This document shows, piece after piece, positions 33,198 to 43,425 of a stretch of 64,000 nucleotides of DNA. The DNA comes from Ahaetulla prasina (lineage: Eukaryota; Chordata; Lepidosauria; Squamata; Colubridae). How positions within the stretch are numbered: position 1 is the first letter of the stretch; every line of letters starts with the position of its first letter. The stretch spans positions 162,117,502 through 162,181,501 of the forward strand of contig NC_080541.1 of assembly GCF_028640845.1 (NCBI RefSeq), given 5' to 3'. The notes under the pieces were generated by a model, which saw nothing but the letters and a program-made list of their open reading frames with translations, did no database searches and was not told the DNA's origin. The position numbers and the translations under genes are program-made.

Positions 33198-33560
33198 TCT
33201 TGTAAAATATTTCTGGACACGCTCAATTGTATTAATGTTTGAAATGCAGTGTGGGTTCCAGACAGATAAGCTGTAATTGAGAATTGGTCTAGCAAATTGT
33301 TTTGTATGCTCTGGTTAGCAGTGTAATCTTTCCGGAGAAGAAGCTATGCAAGATTAGGTTTACAGCTCTTAATGCCTTTTTGGCAATGTAGTTGCAGTGA
33401 GCTTTGGCACTTAGATCATTTGATATGAGAACTCCAAGATCTTTGACAGAGTGACGGTCATCTACAAGCTCATGTCCATCAAGCTTGTATTTAGTGTTCT
33501 GTTTCTTTTTTCCAATGTGTAAGACAGAGCATTTGTTGGTTGAGATTTGGAGTTGCTGAA
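33198..33560 (-). pseudogene. CR1-like reverse transcriptase C-terminal remnant
   Basis: Minus-strand frame with QLQISTNKCSVLHIGKK, YKLDGHELVDD, VKDLGVLISNDLSAKAHC, AKKALRAVNLILHSFF and LLTRAYKT. The downstream ARPILEY...RRVL part is out of frame towards the LTR insertion. Only a thumb fragment remains. Confidence 0.8.
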
Positions 33561-36147
33561 TGTTTTTCTGAATGTTCAAGATTTTAGTGAATGCAAAAGT
33601 ACAATATGGCAATTTAAAAAATAACTTTAAGAGCTGAAGCCTCTTCAATTTATTATTGTCTCCAAGAAATCACAAAATTTGTGACTGCATGATTTGTGGT
33701 GATACTAATATCAAGCTATGAAGAAGATTTCAACAAACAATACATATGTCAACAGCCTGAAAACAAACATGTTTATTATCAAAATAAAGTTCTATAAAGC
33801 TTTCTAGATTTCTGTCCTCAAAAGATAGAAGAAATATAAAAGATCTCTGCTTTGCTTAAGATCTATTAAAATGAATTATGAAGGAACAAATTAGGATAAC
33901 TCCTGGGGGGGAAACATCTTCTGATAATTTTTAGAATTTTGTTAAAGCCAAAAGACCAATACGAATTATGAAAAATTATATATTACACATTATTAAACTT
34001 ATGACAGGAAACAGGGACCTTTCACAACAAATTGTAGCCTTATTAGCATTCAATTAATATTTTATTTTAGTTAGTTAATTAATTAATTAATTAAATTTAT
34101 ATGCCCCCTATCTAACTTTTCAAAGTGATTCTGGGCGCATATCAGGTTGAAATGGTTTAAAGAACCACTACAAATATCATGTTAGAGATTCAACTACTTA
34201 TATTTTAATGTATTGAAATACTAACAGCATACTCTAATCTGTTAAAATGAGGCAATAAATTATATTTTGTGAAGAGATTCATTGGGCAGAAAAAATCTGT
34301 CAACCTCAATAAAACCAAAATATTACCAGATTGTCAAAGCAGGTATAGTTTTTTCCACAGTATATAAACTTCTTCCTTTCTCCTTTTGTTAGTTGTTTAT
34401 CTGTTGGTATACAATATGTTTAAACATGTATTTTACTTTATCCTTGTTTAAAATTGTTTAAAATAATACAACATTATTCACTCAGAAAAATATTTAAGAG
34501 ATTATATTTTCATTTCAGGGAGCATTACCATTTTTAAAGTTTAATATTTAAAAGTGCTGTAAACTTTTTTAAAATAAATTCTTTCATTTATTTTTTAGCA
34601 GTCCCATAGTTGAGCTATTCAACATGTTACAATTTTAGCTAGTATCCTAGTTGAATATTTGGCTTCTTGTGAAAATTGGGATTCTTTAATGAGAGCATTT
34701 TAAATTATATAATTAGCAAGCAACAGCAGCTCTTTCTAATAAGGTACATTCCAGATGTAGGCGTCATTCTAAGAATTGCAGTCCAAATACATCCGATGGT
34801 TTTCACATTTGGGGAAGGCTGCTTTAGACAACAAAACTAAGGTAACTATAAATTCAAATATTTGTTTGTTACAGGGTAGGACATTTACCAACCACAAAAG
34901 AACAAGCACTGGATGGAAGACTGGTAACCTGTCTTTGCCAGTTTCACACCATCCCTTTTTATTTCTGAAGTCATTCACATTCTGCTGTTATCCAGAGCAG
35001 AACTATAAAAACAAACATTCCCTTAAGTATACTTCATAGTTAAACTCAAAACAATGAGATAGAATGCTCCAAAAATCTTAATTTGTCTAGTGAAGAAATC
35101 AGTGAAAATTGACAAACAAATGAAAGAGTTTTGAAAGGGTTTGGCAACTGATTGACTATATCAATCAACTAATATCCATTTCATAAGAGTGGACTTTAGA
35201 CCACACATTCACTATTCCCTGAAAAAAAAATTTTTAAAAAAAAAACTGCCTTGCATTCAATGATTTTCCCTCTTTCTTTTAATCAACATCCTATCATTTG
35301 TTAGGAAACGACTTCTGGTCTATCAAAACTGAAATTTTCCCATAGAAAATTTTATTGGCATTTGGCAAGAGAAGGGAATAAGTCTATGGGTTTCATATAT
35401 GATTGGGATCCATCTTTATGTCCAAATATAGTTGCTAGCCAATTTGTTCTTGCATTTCTTTTAACAAAGAACTGCAGATGGAAACTGGCATTCAGATCCT
35501 ATGAGGGGGGGAAATGTTTTTGTGAACCCCCTTTGCACATATTCTAGTTCTGATCCATGAAAATGATAGTTGATCAACAGTCAACGGACAGAAAAAGTTG
35601 ATGAAAAACAGAGTAGAACAACTTATGATTTAAGCCTTTTGTCTCCTTCCGACCCATAAACTTACTTTTGGTGTATGGCAGTATCTGACATGAATCATGA
35701 CAAATCAGAAAGGCTTTTCATATTTAATCATGTCAAGGCTAATCTGGATGCAACACTAAAAAAATACATTTAGGGAGGCTGCAATTGTTGAAATTTCTTC
35801 AAGCAGGGAGGGGAAATTTTAACACCTGGCGAAATTACATTCCTATAAGCTACTGTTTGTTTCAATAAGAAAGGACAATATTAGTTTAAATATGGGATTT
35901 CTTCTAAACACAAATGGCAGTTTTAGATAAGTCTTAATCAGAAGGTGGCCTCATTTTGGCAGTCTAAAGTTTGATCTGGACATGAAAGAAGAAGAATTAA
36001 GTTCTCTCATTTTCCTACCAATGCAATCACTACAGTTATTATAAGGGCTGCTATGCTCATTGTTAACATTACATATTATAAATTTAATTATACATTAAAT
36101 ATTAATTATTTCCATTATACATTAAATGTAAGAATGTATTAAAATAG
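33561..36147. other. Unique AT-rich DNA
   Basis: No gene is recognised. Minor features: a TTAA repeat at 34070-34096, and at 34750-34815 a fragment ('aattgcagtccaaatacat') resembling the foldback MITE family of 54754. Homopolymer runs near 35220-35250 are unremarkable. Confidence 0.55.
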
Positions 36148-36215
36148 CTTGTCATCTGTCCAGGGCTAAAAGAAAGTGACTGGCCCAAAAACACCCAACT
36201 GGTTTCCAAGTTCTA
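36148..36215 (-). mobile_element. SINE fragment
   Basis: 'gtgactggcccaaaaacaccc' (in part) and 'aactggtttccaagttc' match the minus strand of the tRNA-derived SINE central region seen at 10080 and 16738. Short and decayed. Confidence 0.45.
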
Positions 36216-36225
36216 GGAAAGAACT

Positions 36226-36275
36226 AGAATAGAATAGAATAGAATAGAATAGAATAGAATAGAATAGAATAGAAT
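36226..36275. repeat. (AGAAT)n / AATAG-type microsatellite
   Basis: About ten units at the 3' end of a Rex1-like LINE fragment, directly joined to its terminal 'ttattggccaagtgtg'. Pentanucleotide expansion at this LINE tail is repeated at 50021-50042. Confidence 0.95.
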
Positions 36276-36800
36276 TTTTATTGGCCAAGTGTGATTGGAC
36301 ACACAAGGAATTTGTCTTGGTGCATATGCTCTCAGTGTACATAAAAGAAAAGATACCTTCATCAAGGTACAATACTTGCAATACTTAATGATAGTCATAG
36401 GGTACAAATTTAACATTTAATCATACAACACTTAATGATAGTCATAGGCTACAAATAAGCAATCAGGAAACAATCAATATTAGTATAAATCGTAAGGATA
36501 CAAGCAACGAAGTTACTGTCATAAGTGGAAGGAGATGGGTGATGGGAATGATGAGAAGATTAATAATAGTGCAGATTTAGTAAATAGTTTGACAGTGTTG
36601 AGGGAATTATTTATTTAGCAGAGTGATGGCGTTCGGGGAAAAACTGTTCTTGTGTCTAGTTGTTCTGGTGTGCAGTGCTCTGTAGTGTTGTTTTGAGGGT
36701 AGGAGTTGAAACAGTTTATATCCAGGATGTGAGGGGTCTGTAAATATTTTCACAGCCCACTTTTTGATTCGTGCAGTTACAGGTCCTCAATGGAAGGCAC
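36226..36800 (-). mobile_element. Rex1-like LINE 3' fragment
   Basis: The minus strand reads from the block corresponding to ATNLPSIEDLYTARIKK (36800-36760) through the C-terminal coding part and the 3' UTR to the microsatellite tail. The text 'ttggtgcatatgctctcagtg' (in part) and 'ttggccaagtgtgattgg' is the complement of the plus-strand copy at 58743-59838. 5'-truncated. Confidence 0.85.
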
Positions 36801-37017
36801 TTGGGTAACCTTGCTCCAAAAGCTAAAATAATTACTTATTTTAAAATATGTACATTCAGACAATTTCCATTTTGGGGGAAATATCCAAAAAACTTCCATT
36901 TTATTGCAATGTAATATAAATATGTAATATGTAAATTGAATATGACAGACTTTATAAAATTGTTAAAAGAATGAAAGTTTAGAATTTGCATTGAATAAAC
37001 ATAGACCAAAGGCATTT

Positions 37018-37112
37018 TTTTTCTTCCATTCAATTGTGTCCAATTCTTACAGACTGGACAAATCGCTGCAGTTTTCTTAGCAAGGTTTTTCAGAAGTGGT
37101 TTGCCATTGCCA
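37018..37112 (-). mobile_element. SINE 3' half
   Basis: The minus strand gives ggcaatggcaaaccact, 'ctaagaaaactgcag' and 'gtaagaattgg', the 3' half of the SINE at 38200-38400. It is fused to a BovB 3' fragment at gccacctaatgag. Confidence 0.6.
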
Positions 37113-37345
37113 CCTAATGAGATGGAAGGACTCACTGGAGAAGAGCCTAATGTAGGGAACAATTGAGGGCAAAAGAAGAACGGGACGACAGAGAATGAGG
37201 TGGCTGGATAGAGTCACTGAAGCAGTCGGCATGAGCTTAAATGGACTCCAGAGGATGGTAGAGGATAGGAAGGCCTGGAGGAACGTTGTCCATGGGGTCA
37301 TGATGGGTCAGACACGACTTCACAACTAACAAAAACAACAAACTG
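37108..37345 (+). mobile_element. BovB (RTE) LINE 3' fragment
   Basis: From cacctaatgagatgg to 'cgacttcacaactaacaaaaacaac' it matches 47973-48205 of the large BovB copy with few differences. It covers the C-terminal coding part (SLEKSL, LDGVTEAVG-like, RKAWRN) and the short 3' end. Severely 5'-truncated, as usual for BovB. Confidence 0.93.
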
Positions 37346-38199
37346 TACAAAACAGCTATTAAGGCTTTAAATCTGTATGATAAACATCATTGTCTTGGTT
37401 TAAGTATTTATTAGGCTTTTCTATAATCTGAATTTCCATTCTATTGTTTTATTATTTTATAGAGGCTAATCATCTCTGGCTAATTGGAGATATTGCTCTC
37501 TCTTTATTCCTGGGTGTATGCATGAGTTTCAGATACTAAGGCTGAAGTGTTCAAATCCCATTCCTTAGTTCATTCATATAAACAAATAATTTAAGTCTTG
37601 TGTGCTATCAGATTACTTGTAGACAGACTAGTTCTGCAAACCAAAGCTTTTAACATTTGAAAAATCATATGTGATCATAAATAATTTTAACCTGATTATG
37701 AAAAATACATAAAAATATATATCAATCATGTTTAAAAGTTTTATCTCAAAAGTAAGGTGTCCAAAAAGAATGTTAAAGCTCTTCACTCTGTTTCAGTTTT
37801 AAATCTTCAATTAGCACTTTTATTCCTTGGTCATATTTTTACAGTTTTAGTGTTACCAGCAAGTACCAAGCCTGATTTGTTCAGCTTTAGATATGACCAT
37901 TATTACAGAGCCAGGAGCACAACTGCAATAGCTATATCTACTGATGTGTTAATAAAGGTTGGGTGGAAAAGCAACAAGGAAAGTATAATCTGGCTGAGTA
38001 GATCAAAAATATCCACAGGACACAGTTGAAATATAGAGACTCCAATAGTTTAATGTTTATTCAGCTGGGTTGTGGAACAAAGATTGTTAGTTTATAAAAA
38101 TGATCAAAAACAAGCCAGGACATTTGATATGCACAAATTCAGAATTCAATACAGGTTCCACCTGCTGAACATTTTGTATCCTCTGCCCTCCCCAAATAT
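37346..38199. other. Unique AT-rich DNA
   Basis: No supported gene. A frame at 37757-38029 has no homology that I recognise. Confidence 0.55.
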
Positions 38200-38400
38200 T
38201 TGCACCAGGGGACCATGAGTTCTAGTTCTGATTTGGGCACAAAGCCAACTGGGTGATCTTGAGTCAGTCATTTTCTTTCAGTCCTAGGAAGGAGGCAATG
38301 GCAAACCACTTCTGAAAAATGTTATCAACGGAACTGCAGGGACTTGTCCCAGTAGTTTCTGAGAATTGAACACAGTTGAAGACACGGGAAGGAAAAAAAG
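38200..38400 (+). mobile_element. tRNA-derived SINE
   Basis: Contains 'gcaccaggggaccatgag', 'ggcacaaagccaactgggtg', 'aggcaatggcaaaccact' and 'ctgcagggacttgtccc' in the same order as 60664-60860. The 5' tRNA part is truncated and no TSD is evident. Confidence 0.7.
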
Positions 38401-38929
38401 GCTTTACAAAATTAGACAATTGTATACTAAATAATAAACAGCTGTACATTCTCCAGGTAACAAGTACAATCAGTTTTGTTCTAGTCTGCAATTCCTTCAG
38501 GTTACATTTCACTTTAGCAAATACATTTCTTAGTTCTTAGTAATTCTGGACAAAGTAGATCAAAGAAGTGCCACAAATATCCCACTGAGGATACAATCAA
38601 GATGTTCAGCAAGATGAAATATTGGGAAAACTATCTTTGCTTCCAAAGCAAGTGGGTGATAAATCATTTTGAGTAATTCTAACACATCTGACATAGCAAA
38701 CCCAGAGAGGTGTATTATAGTTAATATTCCTGTTGTTTTAAGTACTGATGCTTGGATGATCTTAACTATTCTCCCCAAAAGAATAGCAGGAGACCTAATT
38801 GAATATATGGATGAGTATTTAGCAAGAGATCCTGGGGCTATATGTTAAGGAAGGAAGGAAGGAAGGAAGGAAGGAAGGATCCTAGAAGAAAGCAATAGCA
38901 AATCTTTTCTGTATTACTATCAATGAAAC
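38401..38929. other. Unique DNA with a GGAA repeat
   Basis: A (GGAA)8 run lies at 38847-38879. Otherwise nothing recognisable. Confidence 0.6.
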
Positions 38930-39925
38930 ATCATAAAATCATACAACATAAGGATTGAAAGAAGCCTGGAAATGATCTAGTTCAGCCCCTTCCCTAGTAC
39001 AGGACTCCATTATCTCAATATCCCCAAAATGTGGCCCTTTCATCACTTTTTAATACTTCCAGCATACCCCCTCTCAAGTAATATTTTCCATTGTTGAACA
39101 GTTCTTACTCTTAGGAAATTCTTCTGATGTCAAATCAAAAGCACAGGCTATGGACATACATCCAGCCCAATTCCAGCCTCCTTGGTGTTCTTTTTTATTG
39201 TTCTTCTCTGGACATGCGTTAGGATATCAGCACCTAAAGTGTGACAGTGAGAACTGAATGCAAGTGCTATCTGAAGAATGCAGAATATATTATAGTACAT
39301 GGTTGGCTCATGTTCGGCTTTACACCAAGATACATAGTGTAAATCATTTTCAATTGAACCATGCTTTTTTCTATTCTACATTCATACCTTTGTTCTAATC
39401 AAAGACTTTGCATTTGTGCTGGTTGAAATTTACCTTGCTGGATTTTAACCATTATTATATCATGTGAAGGTTTAATGAATTCTAATAATGACTTTAAGAT
39501 GTTTCCTATCCCCATAAAATTTAAATCATCTACAAATGAGATTATCATATTTTCTAACTCCTCATCCAAACACCATTGACATGAACTCTTTGTTAACAAA
39601 TCTCCAACCAGTTCCGTAACAATTTAATAGTAGCATTACCCAGCCCCCATTTTGCATTTTCTCTCTTAGAATTTCATTGCTGAGATGATATCGGATACTT
39701 TTCTGAAATAAAGATATATGCACTGCATATAACTGAACTGATTGTTGTATCAAAAAGATGCATCAGGTTGATATAATGTGACTGGTTCATGACCCTAATC
39801 GAAAATTTAATCTATGCAAAGTAATGCTTACAAACTAAATACTGGAAAATTATCGCGTAATAATTTGTTTCAGAATTTTGCCTGATATTGAACTGAGGTC
39901 AACTGGTATAAAAGGAAAACAATGC
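38930..39925 (-). mobile_element. Old CR1 LINE 3' part
   Basis: The left part ('aaaatcatacaacataagga', 'cctggaaatgatctagttc') is the typical CR1 3' end in reverse. 39410-39560 ('catctacaaatgag', 'catccaaacaccattgac') and 39600-39925 ('attttgcctgatattgaa') follow the minus-strand reverse-transcriptase part of amniote CR1. No frame is kept, so it is an ancient insertion. It ends where the satellite-like region begins. Confidence 0.6.
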
Positions 39926-39944
39926 CTCTCCGAATTTGTGGATA

Positions 39945-40416
39945 TCTACCCATAGTGCATTTTATCCCAATAGGATTTTCTCATGTATTTTTCCATTAAA
40001 CGTAGATAAGGCAGAAAGTATGCACCCTCCTAACTATACCCAAAGCCTCCTAACTATACCATTACTTTATGAATCCATTGGTGATTCCATTGGTGATGTC
40101 TATTTTGCTCACCGAAGTCAGTGGAGATCTAACCAGTGGATTTTACCCCAATGGGATTTTCCCATGTATTTTTCAAGAAAACATAGATAAGGCAGGCTCA
40201 AAAAGCATGAACCGTCCTAACCATACACATTGGCTCTGAATCCATTGGCGATGCCCATTTTGTTTTCTGAATTCATGGTGACCCTAAGTGGATTTTACCC
40301 CAATGGGATTTTCCCATGTAGTTTTGCAGGAAATGTAGATAAGGCAAGCTGAAAAACCATGCACCCTCCAAACATTGGCGACGTTAATTTTGCTCGAATT
40401 CATGGAAACCTAACCA
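39945..40416 (+). repeat. Degenerate satellite-like repeat, forward block
   Basis: The anchor 'aatgggattttcccatgta' occurs, with small changes, at about 39969, 40150 and 40301, a spacing of about 180 and 150 bases. Each is followed by 'tagataaggca', 'catgcaccctcc', 'ccattggcgatgcccatttt' and 'gaattcatgg', and at the unit end by a CCTAA-type word before 'gtggattttacccc'. It looks like a small tandem array of 150-180-bp units. I do not recognise the family. Confidence 0.75.
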
Positions 40417-40870
40417 CAGAGGTGGGATCCAGCCAGTTCGTACTGGTTCTAGCGAACCGGTTGTTAACTTTTGCTCAGTTCAGAGAACTGACTACTCTCA
40501 CCACTGGCTAGCCCTGCCCCTCCCAAGAGTCCTAGCGAATGGACCGGCCACACAAATAATCTGGGAAGCTGGGAGGCAGCAAATGGACTAGCTGTGCCGA
40601 TCAGCTGGGAGGCTAGGGCACCCTTTGTGGCCCATTTTTGGCCTGGATGGCCTCTTGCAAAATCCTACAATTCCCTCACTAACCTGTTTTCCAGCTCTGT
40701 TCTCTAGCATACAGGGCAACAAAAGAAGACAATGTGGTTACCAGTTTTTTTAAAAAAGTTCAATCAGACCTTCTAACTAAGAACTTTTTTCCTGAGAAGT
40801 TGGAAGGTCTGATAGTACTTTTTTAAAAACTAGTAGTCACATGATCTTCTTTTGTTGCCCCTCCAAAAGG
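40417..40870. mobile_element. Insertion in the satellite: MITE-like end plus palindrome
   Basis: Begins with cagaggtgggatccagcc, close to the hAT-like end at 31043, and interrupts the satellite after 'ggaaacctaac'. The satellite resumes near 40871. No matching right terminus or TSD is visible. The second half (40713-40862) is a large inverted repeat described separately. It may be two insertions or one damaged element. Confidence 0.5.
40713..40862. repeat. Large imperfect palindrome
   Basis: The left arm 'gggcaacaaaagaag ... atcagaccttc' (40714-40778) pairs with the right arm 'gaaggtctgat ... cttcttttgttgccc' (40798-40861). The arms are about 65 bp with some mismatches, around a loop of about 19 bases. 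It may be a foldback MITE; no TSD was found. Confidence 0.85.
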
Positions 40871-42720
40871 CTGTACGAGTTCATAGCGACCTAACCCTAA
40901 CCCTAAGTGGATTTTTCATGAATGGGAATTTCCCATATATTTTGCATGCCTTACCTACTTTTCCTGTTAAAGTACATGAAAAATCCCATTTTGGGAGGGG
41001 GAGATCTCCTTAGGATTAAAATTAGATCCCCAAGAATACAGTCAGAAAAATGGACATTGCCAACGTATTTGTAGTGTTTCGCTATGGTCAAGAAATTGTT
41101 GACTTATGAAATCCCTTTATCTATTTTAACTGGTAAAATATATGGTTACATCTCCTTGGAGAAAAATAAATTTAGGATTCAGGTTATTCTTCCATAAATT
41201 CAGAGAGCAAAATGGAGATTTGTAGTGCATCGGTATGATTAGGAAACCTCTAACTTTTTGATATGGTCTTTTCTGCATTTCCTGGTAAAACATATGGGAA
41301 AATCTATTTTTTGTTCACTTTTTGGCTTGTTGAGTGTCTGCATTGTACAATCTGCAAGTGTTATTTATGTCTATGTGTCAAATATGCCCACTTTGCCAGA
41401 ATGCTAGGGTGGACTTTTGGACTTGGCTTAGTCTAGGAGGATCATGATTTCCCAGTTGAAACTGGTTGTCTGTCTATATGTTATAAAATTAAAGAGTTTT
41501 CATTATGTCTTCTAAATGTTTGTTGGTGTCCATGGATGCATTCTGCTAGCCTTCTGCTTCTTTGACCTACTTAGTGGCTGTTGCAGTCGTTACACTAGAT
41601 GTTGTAGAAGACTCCTGTTTTTTTTCTTCTGGGGCTACTGGATATAACATAAAATGTTTTAGAGGGCTTTCAATGGTTTATGTGCTACATTGATGGCATG
41701 TGTTGATAATAGTCTGTTTGTTATTTTTAAATGCTTTTGATATAGGGCAGTGCTATCCTTTTCACAGCTTGTGTTGGCTGTGCTATATGGGTTGAGAGGA
41801 AAAGAAAAGGGAGGCAGCCACAAAACATAAACTGACTATGAAGCATACCGATGTTCTACGAATCTATTGACAATCCCAATATTAATCTCAAATATCAATC
41901 TCCAAAGAGGCCTAACCCTAACCCTCAAGACAACACTAATGCAAATCCTAACTCAGACACTGAACATAACCGTAACCTAAACCCTAACTCCAAACCTAAA
42001 ATTAATTTTCCCCACCTCGTAACCCCAACCCTAGCCTTAGCCCAAACCTCAATCCAAAAACTAATTCTAACCTCAAACCTAACCCTAATTCTGAACCTAA
42101 CACTATCACTATCCCTAACCCTTGCCCTAATCTTAAATTGATTTAAGACACACAAATGGGATTTTTCCATACGTTTTACAAGGAAATGCAGATAAATCCC
42201 TATCAAAAAGTTACTGGTCTCCTAAGCATACCAATGCATTTCATATCTATTGGAGATGTCCATTTTAGTCTGAGAATTCATGGAGACTTAAGCCTAGCCC
42301 TAAACCTAACCTCATTCTCAGCCCTAATCCTAATGCTAACACTAACCCTAACCCCAAATCCAAGCCCAAGCCCAAGCCTAAAAATAATCCCAAATGGATT
42401 TGCACTCTAATTAGATTTTTCCCCCATATATTTTACCAGGAAAAATAAATAAGGTGGAGTTGAAATGGAAGAAGTCTTCTAAGAATCTTTCTATTCTTTC
42501 CACAAGATTTGTTTTTCGTTAGTGAACTTATAAGAGTCCTAACCCAATTTTAAGAAGATTTACATCATTATCCCAATGGTAATCCTAACCCTAACTCTAA
42601 TAATAAAGATGAACCTGATCTTGATCCTAACCCTAATACTAGCCCTATCCCTTAACCTTAAGCCTTGTCCTAGACCTCACTTTTAAGGTTCGATTTCCAT
42701 GAATTCAGAGTGTAAAATAA
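40871..42720. repeat. Satellite-like region with telomere-like CCCTAA tracts
   Basis: 40871-40955 continues the forward unit and contains cctaaccctaaccctaag (40890-40907). From about 40956 to 41330 the anchor appears in reverse ('catgaaaaatcccattt' at 40976, 'acatatgggaaaatct' at 41289), so the orientation flips. From 41820 to 42480 forward anchors return (42157 and 42410). Blocks rich in CCTAA/CCCTAA variants lie at 41905-42135, 42290-42350 and 42570-42665. The tracts are degenerate, not pure telomeric arrays. They always follow the same unit position ('attcatggagac'). Confidence 0.7.
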
Positions 42721-42794
42721 CATAATCAATTAAAAAGTTCATTCTGCTTTGGTGGCCTCTTCGTAAATTTGGACAGGAAAAAACATATTTTATT

Positions 42795-43425
42795 TTTTAT
42801 TTATTTATTTTGTCACAACATCATACAAAAAGATTATATAGTATATAAACATATAAACATATATAGGAAGAAGAAAAGAAAAACAATAGGACAGGAACGG
42901 TAGGCACGTTTGTGCGCTTATGCACGCCCCTTATGGTCCTCTTAGGAATGGGGTGAGGTCAATAGTAGAAAGTTTTTGGTTAAAGCTTTTAGGATTATGG
43001 GAAGAGACCACAGAGTCAGGTAAAGTATTCCAAGCACTGATGATTCTGTTACAGAAGTCATATTTTCTGCAATCTAGATTAAAGCGGTTAACATTAAGTT
43101 TAAATCTATTGGTTGCCCTTGTATTATTGCAATTAAAGCTGAAGTAGTCTTTGACAGGAAGGACATTACAATAGATGATTCTGTGAGTTAAACTTAGGTC
43201 TTGTTGAAGGCGATGGAGTTCCAAGTTTTCTAAGCCTAGGATTTCAAGTCTGGTGGGATAAGGTATTTTGTTGTTTTCAGGGGAATGGAGAACTCTTCTT
43301 GTAAAATATTTCTGGACACGTTCAATTGTATTGATGTCAGAGATGTGGTGAGGGTTCCAAACAGGTGAGCTGTATTCTAGAATTGGTCTAGCAAATGTTT
43401 TATATGCTCTGGTTAGTAGTGTGGT
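42795..43425 (-). mobile_element. CR1-like LINE 3' fragment
   Basis: A ttta-repeat/'ttttgtcacaacatca' tail, 3' UTR words ('ggacaggaacggtaggcacg') and a coding part make up the fragment. The frame 43425-42931 gives ARPILEYSSPVWNPHHISD, RVQKYFTRRVL, NALPVKDYFSF-like and TPFLRG. A single run of intact codons covers the whole C-terminus, making this one of the younger CR1-like copies. 5'-truncated at 43425. Confidence 0.9.

Larger units (their letters stand above)
31925..33560 (-). mobile_element. CR1-like LINE 3' part, doubly interrupted
   Basis: The tail and 3' UTR at 31925-32311 ('attaggacaggaacggtagg', 'cttacagacctcttagg') continue at 32587-32693 and again at 33198-33560, after a SINE and a solo LTR are skipped. 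The text rejoins exactly across both inserts when compared with the uninterrupted sister at 42795-43425. It is 5'-truncated near 33560 in the reverse-transcriptase palm. Confidence 0.9.

Noticed and set aside
41905..42135. A true interstitial telomere (pure TTAGGG array)
   Set aside because: The longest pure run is only about three repeats. Most of the block is CCTAA/CCCTAA variants mixed with other words, so it is telomere-like at best.
39945..42720. A CRISPR-like or other regularly spaced array
   Set aside because: Spacing and unit length vary, units are diverged, some are inverted, and the genome is vertebrate.
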